This document shows, in pieces, positions 37,517-47,200 of a DNA stretch of 64,000 nucleotides; position 1 is the stretch's first letter; each line of letters opens with the position of its first letter. The notes under the pieces are model-generated. The model saw only the letters and a program-made list of their open reading frames with translations. It did no database searches and was not told the DNA's origin. Position numbers and translations under genes: made by a program. The stretch comes from Gordonia sp. PP30 (GTDB lineage Bacteria; Actinomycetota; Actinomycetes; Mycobacteriales; Mycobacteriaceae): assembly GCF_023100845.1 (NCBI RefSeq), contig NZ_CP095864.1:3782001-3846000 (forward strand). The letters are read 5' to 3'.

Positions 37517-38356
37517 ATGCCCGCCGAGAAGCCGACGCCGTCAGCCCCGCCCGTGTACACGCCGCTCCCCGACCGCAAAGTGGGCGCACGGTTCTTCGAC
37601 GCGGACTATCGCGTGCGCACCGGCGACGTCGACCAGGAGATGCGAGTCCGGCTCGACGGCCTCGCGCGCTACCTGCAGGACGTCGCGAACGACAACATCG
37701 ACATGACCGACTTCGACGGCTCCGATCCGTTCTGGATCGTCCGGCGGACCGTCATCGATGTGCTCGAGCCGATCACGTGGCCCGCCGACTTCCACGCCGA
37801 ACGCTGGTGCGGCGCACTGTCCACGCGCTGGACCGACATGCGGGTGCGGCTGACGTCGACCAGCGAGACCAACCGGTTCAATCCCGAGCCGCGGCCGAAC
37901 GGGCTGATCGAGTCCGTCGGATTCTGGATCAACGTGAACGATCAGGGCATGCCGTCGCGCATCAGCGATGAGGCGCTGAAAATCCTGTCGGAGATGACCG
38001 ACGAGCACCGGCTGCGCTGGAAGTCGTTGAATCCGGAGCAGGCTCCCGCCGCCGACGAGGTGGAACTCCCCGACCGCGAGCACGTGCTGCGGTCGACGGA
38101 CTTCGACCCGTTCCGGCACGTCAACAACGCCGCGTACCTGGAGGCGATCGAGGACGAGCTGGTCGATCACCCCGATCTTCTCGACGCGCCGCACCGCCTG
38201 GTGATCGAGTACCTGCGGCCGATCACGCCCGGCACCCCGATCACCCTGCGCCGGAAGCGGATCGACGACTGCCTGTACGTCTGGATGCTGATCGGTTCGG
38301 ACGACGGCCCGGTGACCGCCGCGTCGGTGTCGGTGTCGAAGATCCCGGACGCCTGA
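37517..38356 (+). CDS. Acyl-ACP thioesterase family protein
   Basis: This 279-residue protein has two hotdog domains of the FatA/bacterial acyl-ACP thioesterase type: the first starts DADYRVRTGDVDQEMRV, and the second has the active-site segment DPFRHVNNAAYLEAIEDE. It would release fatty acids from acyl carrier protein or CoA. ATG 37517 follows GAGGAAAGG. It diverges from fprB across the KstR-like palindrome. Confidence 0.85.
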   Translation: MPAEKPTPSAPPVYTPLPDRKVGARFFDADYRVRTGDVDQEMRVRLDGLARYLQDVANDNIDMTDFDGSDPFWIVRRTVIDVLEPITWPADFHAERWCGALSTRWTDMRVRLTSTSETNRFNPEPRPNGLIESVGFWINVNDQGMPSRISDEALKILSEMTDEHRLRWKSLNPEQAPAADEVELPDREHVLRSTDFDPFRHVNNAAYLEAIEDELVDHPDLLDAPHRLVIEYLRPITPGTPITLRRKRIDDCLYVWMLIGSDDGPVTAASVSVSKIPDA

Positions 38357-38371
38357 CCGGCGTGAGGCGGG

Positions 38372-38923
38372 TCAGCTCGCGCGGCTGATGACCAGCTCCA
38401 TGAGTTTGATGGGGCCCTGGCAGGGGTCGCCGGTGACCGCGCCCTGCGGCTCGACCCACCAGGTGATGGTGCCGCGGCCCGGCGACTTCGCTGTGACGCC
38501 GCAGACACTGGGCCGCTTCGGGTCCGTCGCGGTGAACGCCGCGACACTGTTGACCTGGATGTTCTCGGTGGTGAAGCCCATCCGCCGGGTGGTCTGCTTC
38601 TCCAGGTTGAAGTCGCCCCACTCGTACCAGGCGAGGGTCACGTCGATGATCGACGTACCGCGCACCACCCAGCGGCAGATCGCGCCGTTGAAGGTGCCGT
38701 CGACCGACGTGCCGCCGACCGCCTCGGCGAGCTGCTTGGGGGTCACGATCTGACACTCGGTCAGCAGGCCCTCGAACTTGCTGGTGTCGACCGCGCCTTC
38801 CTGTCCGCCCCCGCCGTCGACCCGGGTCGGGTGACCGTCCACGGTCGACGAGCACCCGGCGACGGCGAGCATCGCCACGCACGACGTCGCCGCCGCCAGG
38901 GCGCGCGGCCGGACAGGCCTCAT
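38372..38923 (-). CDS. DUF3558 lipoprotein
   Basis: This 183-residue lipoprotein has a signal peptide with lipobox LAVAGC (cysteine near residue 25) and a DUF3558-type mature domain with two conserved cysteines (LTECQIVTP and AICRWVV) and a third in VCGV. DUF3558 proteins are cell-envelope lipoproteins of mycolata with unknown role. ATG 38923 overlaps the stop of the upstream DUF3558 fusion gene (ATGA), so the pair is translated together. Confidence 0.85.
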   Translation of the reverse strand: MRPVRPRALAAATSCVAMLAVAGCSSTVDGHPTRVDGGGGQEGAVDTSKFEGLLTECQIVTPKQLAEAVGGTSVDGTFNGAICRWVVRGTSIIDVTLAWYEWGDFNLEKQTTRRMGFTTENIQVNSVAAFTATDPKRPSVCGVTAKSPGRGTITWWVEPQGAVTGDPCQGPIKLMELVISRAS

Positions 38924-39801
38924 GACGCGCGCTCGATCGAGTCGGTGGCGAGCTTCTGCGCACCGTTGCACATCGTGTCCATCGGTACCGTCTGCATGCC
39001 CTGGCGCTGGTCGTCGGTCACCGAGATCTCGATGAAGTCGTTCTCGAATTGGACGCCGACCTCGCAGATCGGGTCCATCTTGGCGAGGAAGCCGGGGTAG
39101 CCCGCGATCTTGATGTCGACGGGCATGTACTCGCGGGAGAGCTGTTCGTGCCCGCGCTCGCGGCCGATCGGCGAGCCGCGGTACCAGTTGAACGACGCCA
39201 CCTGGCCGTCGTTCCGGACCGAGCCCGACCGCCATTCGCAGACCGATGGGTTGTCGATGCGGAGCTTGAGGTTGTGGAGGCCGGTGGCCTGCTCCACCTC
39301 CTCGAGGGTGAGACCACCGCAGCGCTGGAATTTCGGCCCGGTGCCCGCCTTCGGTGTGGCCGACGCCGGCGCCGCGCCGTCGTCATCCGATCCGCCGCAT
39401 GCGCCGAGGGTGAGCATCAGCGCGGCGGCGAGCACCAGCGTGGCGCTCCCGCGGAGCTTGTCGATCTGGCGGCGCTCCCGCTTGGTCGGCCGGCCCGCGC
39501 CGGGATCGCGCCGCGGAATGCTGGCGATCACCTCGCGCGGCGGGGGCGGCGGGCTGCGATCGATGTAGCACTCGGCCGCGAGCGGCGCCGAGGTGCGCTT
39601 ACTGATCAGCTTGGTGACCTCGACGATCCGTTCCCGCCCGTCCAGGCGCACCCGGACCTCGTCGCCGACCGCCACGGTGGTCGCGGATTTCGCGGTGACC
39701 CCGTTGACCTGGACGTGTCCGGCCCGGCACGCCGCGCCCGCGGCGGAACGTGTCTTGGTCAGCCGGATGCCCCAGATCCAGCTGTCGACACGCGTCCCCA
39801 T
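38920..39801 (-). CDS. S4 RNA-binding (Hsp15-like) domain fused to DUF3558 lipoprotein
   Basis: 293 residues in one uninterrupted frame. Residues 1-110 are an Hsp15-type S4 domain (RVDSWIWGIRLTKTRSAA, GHVQVNG, VTKLISKR, ending GRPTKRERRQIDKLRG, the usual end of that protein). They run directly into a hydrophobic lipobox segment (ATLVLAAALMLTLGAC) and a DUF3558 mature domain (QRCGGLTLEEVEQATG, VCEWRSG). The two halves normally are separate genes. The basic end of the S4 domain could serve as the n-region of the signal peptide. No internal start with a clear ribosome site was found, although an in-frame GTG precedes residue ~92. It could be a real fusion or a lost stop. Confidence 0.75.
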   Translation of the reverse strand: MGTRVDSWIWGIRLTKTRSAAGAACRAGHVQVNGVTAKSATTVAVGDEVRVRLDGRERIVEVTKLISKRTSAPLAAECYIDRSPPPPPREVIASIPRRDPGAGRPTKRERRQIDKLRGSATLVLAAALMLTLGACGGSDDDGAAPASATPKAGTGPKFQRCGGLTLEEVEQATGLHNLKLRIDNPSVCEWRSGSVRNDGQVASFNWYRGSPIGRERGHEQLSREYMPVDIKIAGYPGFLAKMDPICEVGVQFENDFIEISVTDDQRQGMQTVPMDTMCNGAQKLATDSIERAS

Positions 39802-39926
39802 CGAGCCTCCTCATGGTCTGGGTTCACTCTAGCGGTCCGGCCTCGCGGTCGAGCCGCACCGATCGCCACGGGTCCGGGGACCCCAGGAGCCGCGCCGGTC
39901 GAGATGCCCGGCACGACACCGGGATG

Positions 39927-39962
39927 CGGCAGGACCTCCCGGAGATCCGGGAGGTCCTGCCG
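39927..39962. terminator. Strong hairpin downstream of secreted protein gene
   Basis: Perfect 16-base arms (39927-39942 and 39947-39962) around a 4-base loop, 18 bp past the stop of the gene at 39981-41300. It can serve as terminator for that minus-strand gene. Confidence 0.8.
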
Positions 39963-39980
39963 TTGTGCGTCGACGCGAGG

Positions 39981-41300
39981 TCAGTTCACGACCGCGTCAT
40001 CCGACGGCGCCTTCTCCGACGACGTCCCGCCTTCCGTCACCGGGTCCACCTTCACCGGGTCCGTCGTCACCGGGTCCGTCGTCACCTCGTCCGAGGATGC
40101 GGCCCCGTCCAGATCCGCTCCGGTACCGCGACTCCGCGTCGCCGGTGACGACGTCGCCGTCGACGGCGAGGCCAGCGAGGACGAGGTCAGCTGCTGGGTG
40201 CCGAGGCCCGAGGTGACGCTGCCGGTGTCGAGACCGTCGACCGTGGTGCCGAGCACCGGGGTCTTGATCTTGCCGGTCCGCAGGGTCGGCACGATCTTGT
40301 TCATGTCGCCGAGACCGTCCAGGTCGAACTTCGGCAGGCCGAGGGCGTTGGCAGCGATCTTCCCGTTCACGGTCACGGCCGGCATCAGGTAGATCGTGCC
40401 GCCCAGCCAGCTGAGTGCGATGGCGCCGGAGGTGTTCGAGATCGGCTGCAGCCCGTAGTCACTCGTGAGGGCGAGGAGATTGTCTCCGCCGATCGACAGC
40501 CGCGCGATGTCGTCGGTGAAGAGGGTCGCGGGGTTGAACTCGTTACCGCTGAAGACGTTGCCGATGAACTCGGTCAGGACATCCTGCGGATTCATGAAGG
40601 CGCCGACCGGATTCGTGAGGCCGAGCTGCAGCTCCGGGAGACTCTTGGTCAGGTTCAGCTTGCCGTCGAAGGTGCCGAGCACATTGACGCAGGCACCCGC
40701 ATCCTCCGCGTACGCGGCGGTGAGCATGCCGAAGCAGCTCACCGATTTGATACCGGGAACGGTGATCTTCACGACGTTGAGCACGCCGTCCGACACCGTC
40801 GTCGAATCCGTGGTCCAGGCATTGGCCATTCCGATCAGGGCGAACGACATCGCCGTCCGGCCACCGCTGGCGCCGGCGGTCGCCAGGCTGAGCGGCAGAT
40901 AGGAGATCGCCGTCGCATTGCCACCCGTCTGTGCCAGTGCGAACTGAGTGCCCGACCCGATCACCTTGGCCGACCCCTCCGGCTTCGCCTGGTTGAGCGG
41001 GACGACCTTGATGGTCCCCGGCAGAACAACCGCGACGCCATTGCCGGTACCTTGCGTGCAGTCAGCTTTGCCTGCCGATCCCTTGGCGCCGTTTCCGCAC
41101 GCATCGATGCCCCACGTGGACAAGACACCCTGTGCGGCTCCGTTGTTCAGGATCGCCCCCGCGATATCGCCGAGGACATCGGCATGAGCCGGGGCGGGGG
41201 CCGCGACCATTCCGGCGCCGAGAACGACCGACGCCGTCGCGGCGACGGCTCCGAGCCGCAGAGCACGAGCTCTCGGCGATACCGAAGAAACGGAAACCAT
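39981..41300 (-). CDS. Secreted protein of unknown function, family member 1
   Basis: This 439-residue protein has a Sec signal peptide (cut near APAHA) and a mature region beginning DVLGDIAGAIL. Shared blocks with 51820-54186 and 57452-59858 are GVAVVLPGTIKVVPL, SVSCFGMLTAAYAEDAGACVNVLGTFD (two cysteines) and LTSDYGLQ-WLGGTIYLMPAVTVNG near the end. The C-terminal ~70 residues are Thr/Ser/Asp-rich and probably disordered. It lacks the repeat insert seen in the other two members. ATG 41300 has GAGGGG 8 bases upstream. No function is known to me. Export suggests a cell-envelope or extracellular role. Confidence 0.8.
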   Translation of the reverse strand: MVSVSSVSPRARALRLGAVAATASVVLGAGMVAAPAPAHADVLGDIAGAILNNGAAQGVLSTWGIDACGNGAKGSAGKADCTQGTGNGVAVVLPGTIKVVPLNQAKPEGSAKVIGSGTQFALAQTGGNATAISYLPLSLATAGASGGRTAMSFALIGMANAWTTDSTTVSDGVLNVVKITVPGIKSVSCFGMLTAAYAEDAGACVNVLGTFDGKLNLTKSLPELQLGLTNPVGAFMNPQDVLTEFIGNVFSGNEFNPATLFTDDIARLSIGGDNLLALTSDYGLQPISNTSGAIALSWLGGTIYLMPAVTVNGKIAANALGLPKFDLDGLGDMNKIVPTLRTGKIKTPVLGTTVDGLDTGSVTSGLGTQQLTSSSLASPSTATSSPATRSRGTGADLDGAASSDEVTTDPVTTDPVKVDPVTEGGTSSEKAPSDDAVVN

Positions 41301-41331
41301 GAACAGACCCCTCACAATCTGGCAGTGCGAC

Positions 41332-41358
41332 GTGTCACATATCGGACAACCGCGTCAC
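41332..41358 (-). promoter_or_regulatory. TGTCAC-type boxes before secreted family member 1
   Basis: GTGTCAC (41332-41338) and GCGTCAC (41352-41358) lie 20 bases apart upstream of the start at 41300. Similar GTGACA/TGTCAC boxes precede the genes at 16794 and 57452. MtrA-type response regulators use GTCAC-like direct repeats, so that is one candidate. Confidence 0.35.
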
Positions 41359-41443
41359 TAGATCACAGAGCGAGGCGCCGGTGCAACTCGCCGGTAGCGC
41401 CGGCCCGACGGAACCGCTCGCCACGCGATCGACCGCCGGATGC

Positions 41444-41482
41444 ACGACGCCCGGTGACCCACGAGGGGCCACCGGGCGTCGT
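41444..41482 (-). terminator. Terminator of the small SHOCT gene
   Basis: Thirteen-base perfect arms (41444-41456 and 41470-41482) around 13 bases, starting 12 bp past the stop of the gene at 41494. Confidence 0.7.
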
Positions 41483-41493
41483 ACCGCTGAGGA

Positions 41494-41880
41494 TCAGGCC
41501 AGAGCCTTGGCCTTGATGGCCGCGAACTCGTCCTCGGTGATGGTGCCGGCGTCGAGCAGCGCCTTGGCCGTCGCGATCTGATCGGCCGGGGTCGCAGTGC
41601 CCGCAGCGTCGCGGATGTACTCGCGGGCCTGCGCGTCGGCCGCGTGCTGCGCGGCCGCCGAGCGCTCAGCCATACCGGGGCCGCGCGCGATGATGTACAC
41701 GAACGCCGTCAGATACGGGAAGACCACCAGGAAGAAGATCCAGACACACTTCCAGCCGGTGGCGAGCTTACGGTCACGGAACAGATCCGTCAGGACCATG
41801 AACAGGACGATCAGGTACGCGATGAACGCGAAGACCACGATCGTGTACCAGAGAACATTCCACCAGTTGCCCCAATCCAT
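41494..41880 (-). CDS. Small membrane protein with SHOCT domain
   Basis: 128 residues: two transmembrane helices (MDWGNWWNVLWYTIVVFAF onward and CVWIFFLVVFPYLTAFVYI) in the arrangement of the phospholipase-D-nuclease N-terminal (PLDc_N) module, an alanine-rich linker and a C-terminal SHOCT motif (KALLDAGTITEDEFAAIKAK). ATG 41880 has GAGGAGG upstream. A longer frame from 41973 adds an unconserved basic leader. Function is unknown. Confidence 0.82.
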   Translation of the reverse strand: MDWGNWWNVLWYTIVVFAFIAYLIVLFMVLTDLFRDRKLATGWKCVWIFFLVVFPYLTAFVYIIARGPGMAERSAAAQHAADAQAREYIRDAAGTATPADQIATAKALLDAGTITEDEFAAIKAKALA

Positions 41881-42240
41881 GTGGGACCTCCTCAATCTCT
41901 TACCGGGCCGCCTCACAGCGTGCGGCCGCAAGCAACCGCACCACAGTTCGGGCCGCTGGTCAACAGGGGACAAACGCCATGGTCACGGCGACAAACACGA
42001 CACCGCAAAACTGTCGACGCCGACGATCACCCGACCCGCCCGGCACATCCCCCGGCAGGGGTGATTTCCGCGACACGGGGGCCGCCGGCCGGAGCGACGT
42101 TCCCGCAGGTGCCCGGCCCCGTCGCCGTCTCCGGAAGCCGGATCGTCCGGGGCCCAAAGTCCCGGCGTGGGATTGGACGCGATCGAACGGGTTACGCTAC
42201 CGTACTTTCGTCATTCCCCAAGGTAGGAGAGTCACCGATC
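41881..42240. other. 360-bp intergenic region
   Basis: I see no credible gene here. A 114-codon frame from 41979 is arginine/proline-rich and overlaps the flavodoxin gene out of frame. The last 50 bases contain TTGGAC and a TACGCT/TACCGT stretch, which may be the flavodoxin promoter, but the spacing is not ideal. Confidence 0.5.
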
Positions 42241-42693
42241 ATGGCAGCAGTCATTCTTTACGGTACCGAGACCGGCACCGGCGAGCTGGTCGCCGATGCG
42301 ATCGCCGACGTTCTGGCCGCTGACTTCGATCCGTCGATCTACGACATGACCGACTACGCCGCCGAGGATCTGGACACCGACGACTTCCTGGTCGTGGTCT
42401 GCTCCACCTACGGCGAGGGCGAACTCCCCTCCGGTGCGCTGCCGTTCGCCGATGAACTCGACGACGTGAAGCCGGACCTGTCGGGCCTGCGCTTCGCCGT
42501 GTTCGGCATGGGCGACTCCGTGTACGACGACACCTTCAACCGCGGCGGCGAGATCATGGCCGAGATGCTGACCAAGCTCGGCGCCACCGAGGTCGGCGAG
42601 CACTACCGCCACGACGCCAGCTCCACCGAGAAGCCGACCGCGGCCGCCGAGGGCTGGGCCGAGCGCCTCAAGGACGTCATCGCCGAGGGCTGA
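42241..42693 (+). CDS. Flavodoxin (MioC-like)
   Basis: This 150-residue flavodoxin has the FMN phosphate loop GTETGTGE, the 50s loop CSTYGEGELPSGA and GMGDSVYDDTFNRGG, which resemble MioC and the FMN domain of cytochrome P450/sulphite reductases. It carries electrons in the cytosol. The partner is not evident locally, although the FprB-like reductase is 5 kb away. ATG 42241 follows GGAGAG. Confidence 0.9.
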   Translation: MAAVILYGTETGTGELVADAIADVLAADFDPSIYDMTDYAAEDLDTDDFLVVVCSTYGEGELPSGALPFADELDDVKPDLSGLRFAVFGMGDSVYDDTFNRGGEIMAEMLTKLGATEVGEHYRHDASSTEKPTAAAEGWAERLKDVIAEG

Positions 42694-42710
42694 GTCCCGG
42701 CGCGTCGTAC

Positions 42711-43595
42711 CTACGACTCCGCGGCCGATTCGGCCGTCACACCCACGCCGCGACGACTCCGGTCGTCGTGCGATCCGGCATCGCCGCGGATCGCCGCGTG
42801 CTGAGCCAGTTTGACGACGGCCACCGCCGCCACCAGCAGAATAAGGATCAGCAGCGTCACGGTGCCGATCCCGACCTTGAGGTTCTCACCGAGCAGGATC
42901 ACCCCGAGGGCCATCGAGACGGCCGGTTCCATCACGTTCATCGCCGGGAACGACGTCTGGATGTCGCCGGCGCCGAAGGCCCGCTGCTGCGCGACGACGG
43001 CCAGCGCGGCCACGACCACCAGCAGATACAGGTCGGGGTGCCGGAACACCTCCGTCGGCGACGCGATCACGTGCAGTGCCACCGATTTGATCAGCAGCGC
43101 CGCGACACCGAACAGGGCGCCCGCCGTGATGCCGTAGCAGAGTGCACGGTGGTGAGCGTTGTGGCAGCGCTCGGCCAGGATCACCAGCGCGATCAGCACC
43201 ATCACCAGCACGGTCACCGTGACGGCGAGCAGCGTCGGCGCCGCGCGACGATCGGACGGGTGCGGACGCGCGATGACCAGGAACAACACCACGGCCGCGA
43301 CCAGGACACCGCCCCACACCCAGTCCATCCGTGACGGCTTCCGGTGATCGACGCGCGCCTCCAGCGGCAGCGCGAACAGCACCGCGAGCACCACGAGCGG
43401 CTGAACCAGCAGAATGGATCCGAGACCGAGCGCCCACGCCTGGAAACCGAAGCCGACGATCGCGACCACCGCACCCAGCCACCAGCCCTTGGTGATGGAC
43501 CCGTTGCGCGCGGACGCACGCTGGCGCAGCACAGTGCCCGTCGCGATCATCGCCGCGGCGAGCACAGCGAGAAGCGCCGGAACCCAGGAATGCAT
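42711..43595 (-). CDS. DMT-family membrane transporter
   Basis: This 294-residue protein has nine to ten hydrophobic helices in two repeats. MHSWVPALLAVLAAAMIATG opens the first, and a C-terminal YLLVVVAALAVVAQQRAF pair plus MNVMEPAVSMALGVILLGE is the typical last DMT segment. The C-terminal tail is polar. The substrate is unknown. It converges with the flavodoxin gene (18 bp) and diverges from the deaminase. Confidence 0.8.
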   Translation of the reverse strand: MHSWVPALLAVLAAAMIATGTVLRQRASARNGSITKGWWLGAVVAIVGFGFQAWALGLGSILLVQPLVVLAVLFALPLEARVDHRKPSRMDWVWGGVLVAAVVLFLVIARPHPSDRRAAPTLLAVTVTVLVMVLIALVILAERCHNAHHRALCYGITAGALFGVAALLIKSVALHVIASPTEVFRHPDLYLLVVVAALAVVAQQRAFGAGDIQTSFPAMNVMEPAVSMALGVILLGENLKVGIGTVTLLILILLVAAVAVVKLAQHAAIRGDAGSHDDRSRRGVGVTAESAAES

Positions 43596-43680
43596 GGTCC
43601 TTCCAGAATATCGGCCGAACGTCGCTTTCGTCGGCGCGACGCCCCACTACGCACCCCGTGCGGTGGGATACGGTCGAGGT

Positions 43681-44175
43681 GTGATCGTGCGCACACCCGA
43701 GCCCGGCGACCTCACTCACCTGCGCCGCTGCGTCGCGCTCGCGCGGCACGCGGTGAAGGTCGGCGACGAACCGTTCGGGTCTCTCCTCGTGCTCGACGGC
43801 GACGTGCTCTTCGAGGACTTCAACCACGTCTCCGGCGGCGGCGACACCCGCCATCCCGAGTTCGCGATCGCCCGGTGGGCCGCCGAGAACCTTTCGGCGG
43901 ATCAGCGGCGCGCCGCCGTCGTCTACACCTCCGGCGAACACTGCCCGATGTGCGCGGCGGCACACGGGTGGGTCGGACTCGGGCGGATCGTATACGCCGC
44001 CGGCGCCATCCAGTTGTTGCAGTGGCGCCGCGAGTGGGGATTGGACGACGCCCCGGTGGCGCCGCTGCCGATCAGCGCCGTCGCGCCGGGTGTCGTCGTC
44101 GCCGGGCCGGCGCCGGAGCTGATCGACGAGATCCGCGCCCTGCACGCCCGGGCGGCGGGCGTCGAACTGGACTGA
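43681..44175 (+). CDS. Nucleoside deaminase (CDA/CMP-dCMP deaminase fold)
   Basis: This 164-residue zinc deaminase has the ligand-plus-glutamate motif present as HPE (GDTRHPEFAIARWA) rather than the common HAE, and the two-cysteine motif HCPMCAAA. The fold matches guanine/tRNA-adenosine deaminase relatives. It would hydrolyse an amino group from a nucleobase. The GTG at 43681 is the likely start, since upstream codons overlap the divergent transporter's promoter. Confidence 0.8.
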   Translation: MIVRTPEPGDLTHLRRCVALARHAVKVGDEPFGSLLVLDGDVLFEDFNHVSGGGDTRHPEFAIARWAAENLSADQRRAAVVYTSGEHCPMCAAAHGWVGLGRIVYAAGAIQLLQWRREWGLDDAPVAPLPISAVAPGVVVAGPAPELIDEIRALHARAAGVELD

Positions 44176-44201
44176 CCGCGGACGCGCCTGGGCGATGTCT
44201 C

Positions 44202-47200
44202 CTAGACGGTGATCGTCGTGTTCGAGCCCGCGGTGCCGGTGTTCCCGGCACCGTTTCCGGTGCCGCCGTTCGCACCGGCCGCGACGGTTCCGGACACCGG
44301 ATGCGACGCGTTCAGGGTGGCGTTGCCACCCGCGCCACCGGTGCCGCCGTTCACGCCCTGACCGCCCGATCCGCCGGTGATCGAACTGCTCCCGACCGAG
44401 CCGCCGGTGACGGTGATGGTCCCGGAGCCGCCGGCTCCGCCCTTGCTTCCGGCGGGCGCCGAGCCCGCGTTGCCGCCGGTCGCGCTGCTGTTGACGAGCG
44501 TGCCGTCCCCGGTGACGTTGATCGCGGCGGCGCCGCCCCGAGCGGTCGCGTTGCCGGTGCCCGCCGTCGCAGTGCTGTCCTGCACGTGGTTGCCGTTCGT
44601 CGCGGCCGTACTCGTCAGGATCTGGGCGGACTGGCCGGCCATCGTGCCGACCGCGTTCCCACCGACAGCGGTCGAGTTCACGATCTGATCGCCGGCCCCG
44701 CGTGCGCTGACCGTCGCGGCCCCACCGTTGCCGCCGTTGGTACTGCCGACGCTGTCGCCGCCGCTGCCGCCGGTCGCCGACCCCTGCGCCGAAGCGTTCA
44801 GGCCGCCGACGTCGGCGCTGCCGACCCGGTTCACCGACACCACACCCGACGCGCCGTTGCCGCCCTTGACCCCGGCGCCGGTGCCCGTGCCGCCGTTTCC
44901 GCCGGTCCCGGTTCCCAGCGCGGTGCCGCCGCTGACCCCGCTGTAGACCTGTCCGGTGGAGCCGCCACCACCGATACCGCCGCCGTGGGCGTCACCGCCC
45001 CGCCCGCCGGTCGCAGTGCCGGCCGCGAACCCGTTGACGACGGACACGCCCGGGTAGCTCGAACCGACCAGGATCGATCCCTGTCCGCCGCTCCCACCGG
45101 TGCTGTTGCCGTCGTACGCGTCACCGCCGTTGCCGCCCGTGGCCGATCCCGACGCCTGTCCTCCGGAGTCGGCGCCCGTGCCGGTGTTGTTCACGTAACC
45201 GACCTGGACCGATCCCCCGCCGCCGTCGCCGCCCCGGCTGTTCGGCCCGCTGGCGTTGCCGCCGCTGCCGCCGGTCGCGGTGCCGTTCGAGGTGCTGCCA
45301 GCGACGAAGGCGAACGACCCGCCGTTGGCTCCGTTGCCACCGGTGCCGCCGAGTCGGGCGTTGCCGCCGGCCTCGCCGTAGCCCACGCCGGTCGCCGAGG
45401 CGGCGGTGTTGCTCGCCCAGACGCGTCCGGCGCCGCCGGTCCCGCCCTGACTCACCGGATCGCCGGCCGTACCGCCGGCGCCGCCGATCGAGGTCTGCGT
45501 CGCACCGTGGACGTCGGTTCCGCTGGTCGCGGTGCTGTTCACGCCGCTGGCGTACACCTCGGCGAAGCCGCCGGCACCGCCGTGGCCACCGTCGGTCGCG
45601 GCACCGCCCGCGCCGCCACGTGCCGAACCGGTCGCCGTCGCCCCGGCCGCGGTCGCATGCACCTCACCGAGCCCGCCTGCGCCGCCGACACTGCCGTGAC
45701 CGGTGACATCGGTGCCGTCGCCGCCCTGGCCGCCGGTCGCCGAACCGGTCGCGGTACTGCCGACCCCGGAGGCGTCGACCTCGCCCACACCGCCCTTGCC
45801 GCCGTCGACACCCGCGCCGCCGACACCGCCGACCGCACCGGTGTCCGTACCGGTCGCCGAGCCACCGCTCTGCGCGAAGACGATGCCCTTGCCACCGGCG
45901 CCGCCGGTGCCGGTGGCAGTCGCGGTGCCGCCCGCCCCGCCCGTCGCAACACCGCCGGCCGTCGTCCCCGCGACGTCGGAGCCGGACGCGAAGATCTGCG
46001 CGTCGCCGCCTGCGCCACCGGTGCCGCCGACACCGAGCGCCGAACCGTCGCCGCCGGTAGCGCCGTCGCCGCCGGTCGCCGTGCCGGAGGCGGTGCCGCC
46101 GCCGTTGGCGCCGACCTCGGCCTGGCCACCCGCACCGCCGGTGCCGCCGCGCGTGCCGTCGGCGGCGTTGAGGCCGCCGTCGCCGCCTGCGCCACCGATC
46201 GCCGTGCCGTTGTTCACGGTGCTGCCGTGCGGCGCGGTGTAGTCGGGGGTGTCGACCCAGCCCTGCGCGCCGTTGCCGCCGTCACCGCCGCGTCCGACAC
46301 CGCCGGCGCCACCGACCGCGGTACCGGTCGTCGTGCCGCCTTGGAGGTCGGTCACCTGGGCGCTGCCGCCGTTTCCGCCCTTCGCGCCCGCGACGACCGC
46401 GTCGCCACCGGCACCGCCGGTCGACGTGCCGGACGCCGAGCCGCCCCAGCGGGAGAGGACCAGCCCGTAGTCGCCGTCACCGCCGGTGCCGCCGTTCGAC
46501 GCGTCGCCGCCGGCGCCGCCGGTCGCGGTGCCGGTCGCCTCGCTGTTCCCGTATTGGGCCTGGATCCAGGCGTCACCGCCGTGGCCGCCGACCCTGCCCG
46601 ATCCGTCACCCGTGCCGCCGGCGCCGCCGGTGGCCGCGCCGGAGGCATTGTCGCCCGGATCAAGTGCCAGGATGTCGCCCTCTCCGGCGTTTCCGCCGGT
46701 ACCCGCGCCGATCGCATTGCCACCGGCACCGCCGGTCGCGGTCCCGGTCGCTTCACTGCCCGCGCCGTTCGCTTCGATCACACCGCTGCCGCCGGTTCCG
46801 CCGTGGCCGCCGGTCAGGGTCGACGACGCATCGCCGCCCTGGCCGCCCGCGCCGCCGATCGCCGAACCACCGGCCGTGCCGCCGGACATGCCGACGACCG
46901 CGGCGCCGCCACCGCCACCGCCGCCACCGCCACCGAGTCCGGCCGCGGTCGTCGTGCCCGCGCTACCGGCACCGCCCGCGCCGCCCTGTCCAGCGGTCGC
47001 GGTGGCTCCGGCGGCCGGGTCGCCGTCGAGCACACTCGCCCCCGTGCCGCCGGCGCCACCCGCACCGCCGTCTCCGTAAGATCCGCCGTCGGTTCCGGCA
47101 CCGCCCGCGCCACCGGTACCGCCGGTGCCACCCGCTTGCGGCTCGGCGCTACCGCCCCGCACGGCCCATCCGTCACCGGCACCGCCGGCACCACCCGCGC

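Noticed and set aside
41979..42323. A 114-codon frame before the flavodoxin gene
   Set aside because: It is Arg/Pro-rich, overlaps the flavodoxin gene out of frame and has no ribosome-binding site.
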